DNA of 21,565 bases from a virus. Below are positions 10,750-18,358 of this stretch, piece after piece. Location: positions 1 through 21,565 of the IMG/VR virus record IMGVR_UViG_3300025646_000447; one strand, given 5' to 3'. A model generated the notes under the pieces. It was given only the letters and a program-made list of their open reading frames with translations. It was not told the DNA's origin and did not search any database. Positions within the stretch are counted from its first letter, which is position 1. The number at the start of each line of letters is the position of its first letter. Both the position numbers and the translations under genes were made by a program.

Positions 10750-13307
10750 TATTCGATACTTTGAACTACATAGGAGTTAGTAATAGAATAGCCGCCGTGA
10801 ACGGTGGTGCCCGTAGTGCCATTACCATAGGTTTCAACGCTGCAAGAATATGAACCGCCGGATTGCACGCAAATAGAGAGTACAGAGCTTTGTGGTGCAG
10901 TGCTGCTAGATCCGCAGGTAAAGGTTTCCGTCGTAGTCCCAAGCTTGATGGCCCTGATAGCGGTGCCATATTCAAGAACCTGTATAAGACTCTCAGTAAT
11001 GAGTGGTGGACTATATGTAACCAAAACCTCCCCAGTAGAGCAATAAATCAATGCACCGCTGACTGTTTCGGTCCAGATGATGTTCACGGTCCATCCTTGG
11101 GATGTTTCGGCCGATGCCTGAAGGCCATCGCCAATGGTGATTGGATCTGATTTCTTTTCAGGTCCATAGCCATCGGGCTGGCTTGGGTCCGGAGATCTTG
11201 TCTCAACATAGACAGACTTACCTGCATCGTCTGGCTGAACTACATAATCGTGACCAGTAGCGCCATCAATCGCAGTTCCCTCTCCGGTTTCATCATCGAG
11301 TTCATACCATTGAGCGGTGTCGTCTGGGGATGTGACTGGTGCCGTTAAAGTATCGCCAGGAATGGTCGGATATTCAGGCACTGGATTATTGCTGACAATC
11401 GCTGTGGAATAGCCGCTATCAACCGCATCCGCCGGGTTATCAATGCCGCTTCCGGGGGCAGCGCCGCCGGTAGCGCCACCAACACCACCACCTGCACCAC
11501 CGGCGCCGCCGGATGGGCTGCTGCCTGGATCACCGCTTGGATCATCAGTTGGATCCGCTGCAGGAGGCGCAGGATCAGGCGTCGGTACAGGTAGCGTCGG
11601 ATCGCTTGGTGGCCACGGCTCACCTATTGGCCAGTCATCAGGTGCTGCGACCGGAATATCGTCATCATCGAATGGCGGCCAATCACCTTCAAACCCTGGA
11701 TCAGGATCGATCACATCAGGCTCATCGATAGGTAAGTCGTCAAAGTTGCCGCCTTCATCCTCTAACTCATCAGTACCTCCATCATCACCTCCAGAAGGAT
11801 TGACATCGCATGTAAACTCACCGCGGCCAGTTGGATATTCAAACCCCTTAGCCATGGTTGCTGCGACATAGAGCGCCACAATGCTGCGCCCATTGGCATC
11901 AATCGGGTAATGCATCAGGTCAAGCTCTACCGCGCCGCTGATGCTCTTGTTAATCCGCTCCACTTCGTACAGGTAGTCATGGTGCGATACGACCCCTGAT
12001 TCGGTTTCACGGCGCAGTCTGACGCGCACAATGTCGCCCAGCGCCAGCGTGGTGTTGTATGCATCAGGTCGCACCATGATGCGTAGCGTGTGGGTCACAA
12101 AGATCCGCCGCGCCGCCAGATAGGCGCCCACCTTTGCGGCGTGCAGTTCTGATGTGCAGAACTCACTCATATCATGCTGTTCGATTGGCGAATTCTCATC
12201 AGTGCCAGGCAACTGCACAATGGTTGTGCGGATCAATCCGATGTCGTCGTCTGGCTGCTGCCGCCAGAGCATCTGCATGGTGGTAGGCCGGCGGTCAGCG
12301 TAGGCGATGTATTCAATCTCAAAGCCGTCGGCCAGCAGGTGATCCTCGGTGAATCCAAACTCCCATGCAACCGTGCCGATATTGATCCCATAGGCTTCTG
12401 TGTACGGCAGTCGCGGCTTAAAAGCTTTCTTGCCATTGATATCACTCACACGCAATAGGAAATAGATGCTGATCTCTTGCAGCCAGTCCTCTAGGTTGCG
12501 CGATTCCTCAAAGATGCCGTTCCAATAGAACTGCTGCGTCTCAGTGAAATTGGCTGCAGCTGTGAACGTAGCCGTATCAATTAGCGCATCCGGGAAGCGG
12601 CTGGATTGCTTAATCAGGTAAATGGCCAGATCGCAGACGTTATTGCTGGAGCCGGGCGTGCCTTCAATTAACCGATCAACAATAATGCCCTCGCGCACAA
12701 AGCAATGCACCTGTCGATCCCAGGTGCTGTCGCGGTTAACGTGCGTGTTTTCGTAGCTGAGTGTTGTTAGGTTGTCGTAATAGCCGCTTGTACCGCAAAA
12801 CGCAGGACAAGGCCATAATTCAGTGCCCGCCACTGCTGTGATGAAATTACCAGGCTCCCACGTGCCGGCACGCTGGTTATATGTTTGCTTCCATGTACCA
12901 ACTCTGCACGCCCGCTGGAAAACGTCTCGTATCTGCAGTTGCGGCATATCGCCCTGACTGAGCACAAGCTGCAGTTTCACCGATAGTTCATTGGTGCCGG
13001 CGTCATTTGTAAAGCGCCCCTCAGTGGCGCCAGGGCTCACGAAGATGCCGCCGACTTCGTAGGTGATCGGTGTTGCAATGCCATCATCCCAGCGATGCGT
13101 AAATCGCGTGACACGCTTGCCGAACACAATCGGCACTGTTTCGCCGATTACGATGCTGCGCTGCCTACTGTCGAGGGAGCTGTAGCCTTCAGCGGCGCCT
13201 TCATTGCTCGGCGTAGCCGATTCCGACAGCAACTGCAGCGGTGCCTTGAGACGCATTGGCTCCCAAGACATTGTTTCGTATGGAAAGTAGGCTGTCGGGG
13301 TACCCAT
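10749..13307 (-). CDS. Tail hub / tip attachment protein with acidic low-complexity linker
   Basis: From ATG 13307, preceded by AGGA at good spacing, the protein has 852 aa; GTG 13313 is an alternative. Residues ~1-500 form the hub (TVPIVFGKRVTRFTHRW, GGIFVSPGATEGRFTNDAGT, LEDWLQEISIYFLLRVSDIN, LALGDIVRVRLRRE), in the style of the large tail protein that links tube, fibre and membrane in siphophages, comparable in role to lambda J. Residues ~505-625 are an Asp/Glu/Pro-rich then Gly-rich linker (for example PPFDDDDIP, SPSGGAGGAGGGVGGATGG). Residues ~640-720 look Ig-like (TAQWYELDD, HDYVVQPDDAGKSVYVETRS). The C-terminal ~120 residues are Ser/Thr/Cys-rich. The C-terminal half may be exposed and involved in binding the cell. 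Confidence 0.75.
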   Translation of the reverse strand: MGTPTAYFPYETMSWEPMRLKAPLQLLSESATPSNEGAAEGYSSLDSRQRSIVIGETVPIVFGKRVTRFTHRWDDGIATPITYEVGGIFVSPGATEGRFTNDAGTNELSVKLQLVLSQGDMPQLQIRDVFQRACRVGTWKQTYNQRAGTWEPGNFITAVAGTELWPCPAFCGTSGYYDNLTTLSYENTHVNRDSTWDRQVHCFVREGIIVDRLIEGTPGSSNNVCDLAIYLIKQSSRFPDALIDTATFTAAANFTETQQFYWNGIFEESRNLEDWLQEISIYFLLRVSDINGKKAFKPRLPYTEAYGINIGTVAWEFGFTEDHLLADGFEIEYIAYADRRPTTMQMLWRQQPDDDIGLIRTTIVQLPGTDENSPIEQHDMSEFCTSELHAAKVGAYLAARRIFVTHTLRIMVRPDAYNTTLALGDIVRVRLRRETESGVVSHHDYLYEVERINKSISGAVELDLMHYPIDANGRSIVALYVAATMAKGFEYPTGRGEFTCDVNPSGGDDGGTDELEDEGGNFDDLPIDEPDVIDPDPGFEGDWPPFDDDDIPVAAPDDWPIGEPWPPSDPTLPVPTPDPAPPAADPTDDPSGDPGSSPSGGAGGAGGGVGGATGGAAPGSGIDNPADAVDSGYSTAIVSNNPVPEYPTIPGDTLTAPVTSPDDTAQWYELDDETGEGTAIDGATGHDYVVQPDDAGKSVYVETRSPDPSQPDGYGPEKKSDPITIGDGLQASAETSQGWTVNIIWTETVSGALIYCSTGEVLVTYSPPLITESLIQVLEYGTAIRAIKLGTTTETFTCGSSSTAPQSSVLSICVQSGGSYSCSVETYGNGTTGTTVHGGYSITNSYVVQSIE

Positions 13308-13309
13308 AA

Positions 13310-13774
13310 TCACATCCTAATCGGCACGCCAATCAATCGATTGTTGTATTTGCGCGGCGGCACCTGTGCGCCAACTGGCGCCAGCGTAGAGCCCAGCCGT
13401 AGTTCAATCAATGTGAACGATCCGCCCATGCTGATCGCTTCGCCTACATAGGATCCGATCAGTTGTTGCGATGCCTGCGGCGCTGCATTGCTTAACCGCG
13501 TATCAAATTCATATAGTTTCACCTCAACCAGCAAATTAAAGTTTAGTGCATTGCTAAAAGCATTCAGTATGCGCTGTGTTGCTGGCGCCTCAATCGTCAT
13601 GCCTACATCAGTCCCAGGTGTACCGCCGATCAGTCCATTGACTACAAACGGCTGGTAATCCCAATTCGCGCCGTCCCAGTCTACGGTTGTGTTGACGTAA
13701 TAGCCTTGCCATCGTGCATAGGTGGTGTTGCCTTCATAGATCCGCAGATATTGCGCTTGGCCGCGGTTGCTCAT
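13310..13774 (-). CDS. 154-aa tail-tip protein (DUF1833-like position)
   Basis: It starts one base inside the end of the tape-measure gene (TGATG) and runs into the hub gene. The protein is beta-rich: QAQYLRIYEGNTTYARWQGY, VEVKLYEFDTRLSNA, GGSFTLIELRLGS. The helix PATQRILNAFSNAL lies in the middle. The position directly after the tape measure and before the hub is that of the distal-tail / lambda M-L type proteins; ELRLG near the C-terminus fits a DUF1833-like or distal-tail fold, but I cannot confirm a family. Confidence 0.6.
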   Translation of the reverse strand: MSNRGQAQYLRIYEGNTTYARWQGYYVNTTVDWDGANWDYQPFVVNGLIGGTPGTDVGMTIEAPATQRILNAFSNALNFNLLVEVKLYEFDTRLSNAAPQASQQLIGSYVGEAISMGGSFTLIELRLGSTLAPVGAQVPPRKYNNRLIGVPIRM

Positions 13775-15576
13775 CAGATCGCACCCTGGAAGCGACGGCC
13801 CGCAAAGCTGCGGTTGTTGCCCAGCAGATTAGCCGCCAGCGAATTGAGCGAGCGTTCAAGGTCGTCGATGGTCACATAACGCTGGCCGCCTTGCTGCAGC
13901 ACAGGGCCAGTTTTGATCTGAACAGTGGTGTTGCCTTGACTGGCGCTAGCGGCTGCACTGTTAGGGATGACAGAAGCGCCGCGCATACCCATCAGATAGT
14001 TTGCCGATGCCCGTGCCATCTTCGACTCGGGGATGATGTATTCACGACCGGCTTCGCCCACCATGGCGACGGTCGGGCCTTGCACCACTCCGCCCTGAGC
14101 AAACCGCGGCAGGCTAACCTCAGTCGCGGTCGGCAGCGTGGGCAGTTTCAGCGCCGACAGCGCCCGGTTAGCCTGCGCGATCAGCTTGTTAATTCCGCTA
14201 ATGGCGCCATTGATGAACTTCTCAACCATCTTGAGGTAGCTGTTGAAGATCCCGCGAATGAACCGGGCCACTGCATCAAATGGAGATTTCAGAGCATTGG
14301 CCAGACCCTTGAAGGCGTCAACAATGGCCCGCACCACGGCCTTAGCGCCGTTGGTAACAGGTTTGATCACGAAATCGTTGAACTCCTTGCCAATGCGCAC
14401 AAACAGATCACCGATAGCCTTAAAGGCATTAGCGATTTGATCACGGAAGACGTAGATCGCAACGCCAGCGGCCACCAGCAACGCCACAAAGCCCAGCGGC
14501 GGCGTTGAGAACACTGCGAGCATCAGTTTGCCAAGTGCGCTCAGCACAGGGATCAGTCCGCTTTTGATCACGGCAATGACAGGGCCAAACAGCTTGGGCA
14601 GGCCGCCAACTGCAAGCCCCACCGCAGCCAATGCCTTAAGGAAATCTTGCAACGGTTGCGGCAGTTGCTGCATTGCCTTGATCACATGACCGATTAACAC
14701 CAATGCATCGCGCAGGATCGGCGCAAGCTGCTCAGCAAGCTGCTGGATTACTTGCGCCAAGATCTCGGCAAACTGCTTAAACCCGGGATTGTTGGCAATC
14801 TCATTAGCAACCTGCTCAAACAATGCCATCAGCGACTCAAGTGCTGGCATCAGCGCCATCAGAATCTCTAAGCCCATTGTCTGCAGACGTTCGGTCATAT
14901 TCTCAATCCGATCATTGAACACAGCCGCCTTATCAGCAAACTCCTGCGTAAGCGCAGTGCTCATCTCGTTCACAGCTTTGCTTCCGCTATTCAGGAACGG
15001 AATCAGCTCACTGCCAAGCCGCTTACCAAAGATCTCACTGGCCAGCGTTGCCTTCTCAGTGCCATCTTCCATCTGCTGAAAGCTATCCATGATGTCCTTC
15101 ATCACGGCATCGGTAGATCGCACCTTGCCGCTTGCATCAGTGAGCGTGATGCCAAGTTGCGTAAAAGCATCTACAGCCGGTCCTGTGCCGGTCGCAGCGT
15201 CGCTGATGTTCTTGGCAAGCGCAGGGAACGCCTTGCTTAGGCTCTCAATGCTGGTATCGCTCAGCTCTGCAACCTTACGGAAGCGATCTAGCTCAGGTGC
15301 CGCCACGCCAGTCCGCTGCGATAGCTTCGACATTGCATCAGCTGCATCGATCGCATCCTTGCCAAACTTGACTAGGCCAAGCGTTGCGATGATCGGCAGT
15401 AACGTCTTAAACACACCGGCCAAGCCGTTGCCAGCCGTATTCAGCCGCTGCATAGCGGTTGCCGATCTGTCGCCAGCGCCAGCAACACCTTGAAGCCCAC
15501 GCGTCAGCCCTTGGATCTGCTGCTCACCATTAACCTTTGCATTGATCACCAGGGCTGTGGTCATGTCCAGCGCCAT
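13774..15576 (-). CDS. Tape measure protein
   Basis: This 600-aa protein follows the tail-assembly chaperones, as expected. The N-terminal ~90 residues include KVNGEQQIQGLTRGLQG and a hydrophobic segment (GVFKTLLPIIATLGLVKFGK), the usual TP901/PhageMin-like opening, followed by helices (DAADAMSKLSQRTGVAAPEL). Hydrophobic stretches near residues 320-380 (GFVALLVAAGVAIYVF) could insert in the host membrane. The C-terminus is GVVQGPTVAMVGEAGREYII, the motif common at tape-measure ends, then a Ser/Ala/Gln-rich tail. At about 0.15 nm per residue a tail of roughly 90 nm would be expected, a rule-of-thumb estimate. Confidence 0.9.
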   Translation of the reverse strand: MALDMTTALVINAKVNGEQQIQGLTRGLQGVAGAGDRSATAMQRLNTAGNGLAGVFKTLLPIIATLGLVKFGKDAIDAADAMSKLSQRTGVAAPELDRFRKVAELSDTSIESLSKAFPALAKNISDAATGTGPAVDAFTQLGITLTDASGKVRSTDAVMKDIMDSFQQMEDGTEKATLASEIFGKRLGSELIPFLNSGSKAVNEMSTALTQEFADKAAVFNDRIENMTERLQTMGLEILMALMPALESLMALFEQVANEIANNPGFKQFAEILAQVIQQLAEQLAPILRDALVLIGHVIKAMQQLPQPLQDFLKALAAVGLAVGGLPKLFGPVIAVIKSGLIPVLSALGKLMLAVFSTPPLGFVALLVAAGVAIYVFRDQIANAFKAIGDLFVRIGKEFNDFVIKPVTNGAKAVVRAIVDAFKGLANALKSPFDAVARFIRGIFNSYLKMVEKFINGAISGINKLIAQANRALSALKLPTLPTATEVSLPRFAQGGVVQGPTVAMVGEAGREYIIPESKMARASANYLMGMRGASVIPNSAAASASQGNTTVQIKTGPVLQQGGQRYVTIDDLERSLNSLAANLLGNNRSFAGRRFQGAI

Positions 15577-15579
15577 GGC

Positions 15580-15906
15580 TCAGTCCTTCCGCTGACGGTG
15601 CATTGCTTCGATCACTGTAGCTTCGATGATCTGCAGATCACTCAGCAGATCAGCCTGATCCTCCACGCGCTGTATCTCGAACATCCAACGCACAGCGCTG
15701 TAGTCCAAGCCGATCAGCGCACCGCCTGATACGCGCCACTGCGTCTGGACACGCAGGAACATATCCACCGCAGGCCATGCCTCCGGCAGCACCTCATAGT
15801 CGTCGCCGCCATCCGGCTCCGGCAGATCAATGCCAAACAGCGCAGCATCGTCTCCGGTTTCGTCAATCGTTGCGCCGCCCGCCCAATACTCAGCGGCGCC
15901 AATCAG
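15580..15906 (-). CDS. Tail assembly chaperone T-part (DUF1799-like), made by -1 frameshift from the G gene
   Basis: This frame is open from within the G gene and begins at CTG 15906 after a -1 slip at the heptamer AAAAAAC. The T-part has 108 aa: LIGAAEYWAGGATIDETGDD, AALFGIDLPEPDGGDDYEVL and PEAWPAVDMFLRVQTQWRVS, GLDYSAV, then a C-terminal helix. The WPAVxxFL..xTQWRV...GLDY pattern is DUF1799, the tail-chaperone T domain. A GTG at 15792 could start a 70-aa protein alone, but it discards conserved upstream residues. Fused to G, the product is 234 aa, close to lambda gpGT in layout. It should recruit the tape measure during tail assembly. Confidence 0.8.
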   Translation of the reverse strand: MIGAAEYWAGGATIDETGDDAALFGIDLPEPDGGDDYEVLPEAWPAVDMFLRVQTQWRVSGGALIGLDYSAVRWMFEIQRVEDQADLLSDLQIIEATVIEAMHRQRKD

Positions 15907-15927
15907 TTTTTTCGTTTCTGATCCACC
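15872..15927 (-). promoter_or_regulatory. Programmed -1 ribosomal frameshift signal (G to G-T)
   Basis: On the minus strand the G gene ends CGA AAA AAC TGA, so the slippery heptamer A_AAA_AAC (15912-15906) touches the stop codon. After six spacer bases, GCGCCGC (15899-15893) pairs perfectly with GCGGCGC (15878-15872) around a 14-nt loop. A GGTGG (15927-15923) lies ten bases upstream of the heptamer, like the stimulatory Shine-Dalgarno of E. coli dnaX. The -1 frame continues into the T-part with no stop. Confidence 0.85.
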
Positions 15928-16283
15928 AGCGACTCGAAATAAGCCTCGATGATCGCGCTGGCCAGCATTGGCACATCCAACAGCTGCGCCTTCATCGTGC
16001 TGCTGTATGGCACCTCATCGCCATCACCGTCCACCACACCAGACCAGCCCACCAGGATCTCGTCAGCCAGAGACTGATCACTGATCTGGCTGCTTACATC
16101 CTCACCGGCCTCAGCATCCTTCAGCCGCTGCTGCACCTGCTGCTGAATCTCATTGATGCGCGTCTGCGGCAGCCGCTTGAACACGGCATCAAAGCTCTGC
16201 CGTTCACGCTTGCCGCCATCTGCAGGCATCCGCACCGTGACGGGCCAGCTGTAGCTATCTGACTGCTTTAGAACAAAAGCCAA
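15903..16283 (-). CDS. Tail assembly chaperone G-like protein
   Basis: The start is TTG at 16283; the next in-frame upstream codon with a start is blocked by a stop at 16304, and MAFVLKQSDSYSWPVTVRMP is the expected N-terminus of this family. The 126-aa protein continues with KRERQSFDAVFKRLPQTRI, NEIQQQVQQRLKDAEAGE and an acidic central part, DQSLADEILVGWSGVVDGDG. G-type proteins bind the tape measure and help the tail tube form around it. The rare start codon and the hairpin immediately upstream suggest low expression after the abundant tube protein. Most ribosomes would stop at 15903; a minority slip into the T-part. Confidence 0.85.
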   Translation of the reverse strand: MAFVLKQSDSYSWPVTVRMPADGGKRERQSFDAVFKRLPQTRINEIQQQVQQRLKDAEAGEDVSSQISDQSLADEILVGWSGVVDGDGDEVPYSSTMKAQLLDVPMLASAIIEAYFESLVDQKRKN

Positions 16284-16284
16284 A

Positions 16285-16308
16285 GGGCTGAACGATAACG
16301 CTCAGCCC
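16285..16308 (-). terminator. Hairpin after the major tail gene, abutting the G start
   Basis: GGGCTGA (16285-16291) and TCAGCCC (16302-16308) form a 7-bp stem, with a further CG/CG pair inside. On the minus strand it is followed by TTTGGCTTTTGTTC, moderately T-rich, whose TTG is the start codon of G. It may act as a partial terminator or hide the G ribosome binding site. Confidence 0.55.
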
Positions 16309-16337
16309 ATCATGGTCTGCTGTTGTGATCTTGGCAA

Positions 16338-17270
16338 TCAGGTGTAGACCAGGCTCACCTCATCGTTGCCGCTGCTGCCGGGCACCGCCACATATGGGAG
16401 CGTCAGCATTTGGATGCCATCCAGATCGCTGTAGCTCGGGTTGCCGATGTCGCAGTTGGAAGCGTTGAAAGTGATGATGTTGCCAGCGGTTTGGCCGTGC
16501 TGGAACGTGATCGCACCAGTGGCGTCGGTGTTGGCGATCGTGAAGAAGTCCTTAGCCTCCATGGTCGGCGCCTCGATGATCGCCTCGCCAGCAGGTGCCC
16601 GGTTGGTGATGTTCACCGACTTATCGCAGCCCACCAGCTCGCGGTAGTTGACCTCGTTTGCCACGTCGAAGCTGAAGCTGGACAGGCAACCGCTGTAGGA
16701 GAAGATCGAGAAACTGGTGGTATTGCCAGCCTTGAAGATTACCGGCGTCTCTTGGTTGCTGTAGGTGGTGCTAGGCGCTGCGGTGTCAGTAGGTGCGTTG
16801 TAGATGCCGGTCATCGTGAAGCTAATGATCGGGATCTGATTCACCTCAGCGGTCAGGCTCCATGTGCCGCGGCAGCCGGTCAGCTTGTGCAGCACGCCGT
16901 CGATGTTGACGTAGATGGTACAGCTGCCGATAGATGCACTGATGGGGGTGTAGGTGACGCTGGTGTCATCTACGACCGTCTCGATGAAGCCGCAGGACTT
17001 CAGCAGCGAGCCATAGCGGGGGGCAATGCCAGCGGTGCCACTACCGGCAAACTCAACCTCGAAGCTCACCTCCACGCGGGTGTTGCTCAGCAGTTGCTCG
17101 CTGTTGCCCAGATAGGGGCGGATCAGCTCGCGGCTCACAGTTTCGGCTTGGATCGGCGTGATCTCCAGATTCCGCACCAACAGGGCGTCAGTGCCGCCCG
17201 GTGTTGAATCCGTGCCGTAGGTGGATTCCGCCTTAACAAGGATGAGGCGCTTACGGGTGAGAAGTGCCAT
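16338..17270 (-). CDS. Major tail tube protein
   Basis: This 310-aa protein lies between the tail terminator and the G chaperone, the position of lambda V. The N-terminus (LTRKRLILVKAESTYGTDST, PGGTDALLVRNLEITPIQAE) is typical of tail-tube proteins of this type, followed by a beta-sandwich (VEVSFEVEFAGSG, IYVNIDGVLHKLTGCRGTWS, IISFTMTGIY). It has six Cys (in KSCGF, GSCTI, TGCRG, SGCLS, VGCDK, SNCDI), unusual for a cytoplasmically assembled protein. The C-terminal half (AITFQHGQTAGNIITFNASN, DLDGIQMLTLPYVAVPGS) completes the domain. Hundreds of copies make the tube, so strong expression is expected; hairpins lie on both sides of the gene. Confidence 0.85.
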   Translation of the reverse strand: MALLTRKRLILVKAESTYGTDSTPGGTDALLVRNLEITPIQAETVSRELIRPYLGNSEQLLSNTRVEVSFEVEFAGSGTAGIAPRYGSLLKSCGFIETVVDDTSVTYTPISASIGSCTIYVNIDGVLHKLTGCRGTWSLTAEVNQIPIISFTMTGIYNAPTDTAAPSTTYSNQETPVIFKAGNTTSFSIFSYSGCLSSFSFDVANEVNYRELVGCDKSVNITNRAPAGEAIIEAPTMEAKDFFTIANTDATGAITFQHGQTAGNIITFNASNCDIGNPSYSDLDGIQMLTLPYVAVPGSSGNDEVSLVYT

Positions 17271-17289
17271 AGTAATGCGACCTAGGGGA

Positions 17290-17304
17290 AGGCCGTCCCG
17301 GCCT
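17290..17304 (-). promoter_or_regulatory. Hairpin in the leader of the major tail gene
   Basis: AGGCCG (17290-17295) and CGGCCT (17299-17304) form a perfect 6-bp stem with a 3-nt loop, 20 nt upstream of the tube ATG. On the minus strand it is followed by TCCCCTAGG, so it is not a terminator. It may protect the 5' end of a processed tube mRNA or mark a promoter region; I see no convincing promoter in 17271-17327. Confidence 0.45.
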
Positions 17305-17327
17305 CTGTCTTCCTTATGCTAACTGGC

Positions 17328-17753
17328 TCAATCAGTCGTCAGATCAGCCACAAGCGTGCGATAACGCACCAAGAAATCGCAGCTAATCACGCCAGCAGGT
17401 TGATCAGCGTCGATCAGCTCAAAGTTGACGGATTGTGGCTGCACATCAATCGCATAGCCGCCGAGGGTTAAATCGGCCATCACCTTGGCGTGCAGTGATT
17501 CCACGGTCGCATCAGCCAGCTGATCAGGTACGTCACCGCGCACCACAACAGCAATCCGCACCGTGAGGCTCCAATCCAACCGCGGCAGCGCGGTGTTTTG
17601 CTCTGCCGTGTCGCTGATTGGCTCGATCACGATGGCCGGGCTCTCCTGCCTGGCCAGTGCCGTCACCCTGCTGCGATAGATGCGCGTGCCGACGCCAGTG
17701 GTGCCAGCCAACGCTGTTGTGATGGCACGCAAGATGCGCTCACGCCGCGTCAT
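17328..17753 (-). CDS. Tail terminator-like protein
   Basis: This 141-aa protein has a helical start (RRERILRAITTALAGTTG), RIYRSRVTALARQESPAIVI, EPISDTAEQ, and a beta-rich middle (LDWSLTVRIAVVVRGD) followed by a helix (ADATVESLHAKVMAD) and more strands. The layout (short helix, R.YRSRV..L.R.E.PAIVIEP, strand-helix-strand) and the position between the head-completion genes and the tube gene are those of the lambda U/Z tail-terminator group. It should cap the tube and join it to the head. Coupled by a 4-nt overlap to the upstream gene. Confidence 0.7.
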   Translation of the reverse strand: MTRRERILRAITTALAGTTGVGTRIYRSRVTALARQESPAIVIEPISDTAEQNTALPRLDWSLTVRIAVVVRGDVPDQLADATVESLHAKVMADLTLGGYAIDVQPQSVNFELIDADQPAGVISCDFLVRYRTLVADLTTD

Positions 17754-18358
17754 GCCTTCACCTCAATCGCACTTATCCGCCCGCGTTGGAACTGGATTGT
17801 TGTGGTATCGCTGATGTTGGCAACGTACATGGCCACCTCATCGCCATCAGCCAACTCAACCATCCAAAAGCAAAACAGCTTTGCAATTTGGCCAGTCGAG
17901 CCACTAAAGGCGCGGCATTCCGATTGATCAATGCCAACGCCGTTCTTGACAAGCTTGATGCCGAGCGTGTGGTTGTTGCCGGCGTAGGCATCCATGCTGG
18001 CCTGCACCATGAACAGCTTGGTTGCGCCACTGTCATTGGCCAGCCCAAACGTGTCAGACGCGCCGAGCGTGACCTGATAGTCGGTGGCACTATCAAACGT
18101 GGCGGTTAACCCAGTGCTCTGATAAGTGCCGGCCTCTGCGATCGCAATCGTGCCGCTGGTGGTCTTGCTGGCTTGGCCACGCGCCAGCACGCCCTCGATG
18201 TAGTAGCTCAGGCCCGTCCAAGCCGTAGACCCATCGCCCACCTTGTAGCGGCGCGTATCGGTCTCGATGCCCATCTCGCCGGCCAGCAGCACCGGATTCT
18301 CGGCAGTCCAGTTAGCAGCTGTGTCACGCCGCAGCCTTAGCCGTGCTGTGCTGCTCAT
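17750..18358 (-). CDS. Adhesin-domain protein (Mtd-type N-terminus) in the head-tail connector cluster
   Basis: This 202-aa protein shares its first ~50 residues with the tail fibre (LRRDTAANWTAENPVLLAGE, ETDTRRYKVGDGSTAWTGL; about 33 of 45 positions identical by hand). The remaining ~150 residues are a beta-rich domain (TSGTIAIAEAGTYQSTGLTA, FDSATDYQVTLGASDTF, HTLGIKLVKNGVGIDQSECR, FWMVELADGDEVAMYV, TIQFQRGRISAIEV) resembling a jelly-roll of the C1q/TNF kind. It lies between head-completion and tail-terminator genes, with 4-nt overlaps on both sides. It may be a head or neck fibre rather than a tail fibre; function inferred. Confidence 0.65.
   Translation of the reverse strand: MSSTARLRLRRDTAANWTAENPVLLAGEMGIETDTRRYKVGDGSTAWTGLSYYIEGVLARGQASKTTSGTIAIAEAGTYQSTGLTATFDSATDYQVTLGASDTFGLANDSGATKLFMVQASMDAYAGNNHTLGIKLVKNGVGIDQSECRAFSGSTGQIAKLFCFWMVELADGDEVAMYVANISDTTTIQFQRGRISAIEVKA

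Noticed and set aside
11443-11871. Pro/Ser/Gly-rich open frame on the plus strand that looks like a repetitive surface protein
   Set aside because: It is the reverse complement of the Asp/Pro/Gly linker of the hub protein, so the apparent repeats come from that linker.
13714-14508. Open frame of 264 codons on the plus strand
   Set aside because: Antisense to the tape-measure gene; no recognisable domain and no ribosome binding site.
15714-15902. Separate 62-codon minus-strand frame upstream of the T-part
   Set aside because: It is out of frame with the conserved T-part sequence that is open through the same stretch from the frameshift site.
16410-17207. Open frame of 265 codons on the plus strand
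   Set aside because: Antisense to the major tail tube gene, which has clear family features; composition is that of a shadow frame.
18138-18145. HIP1 octamer GCGATCGC as proof of a cyanobacterial genome
   Set aside because: I noticed only one copy in the window, about what chance predicts for this base composition.
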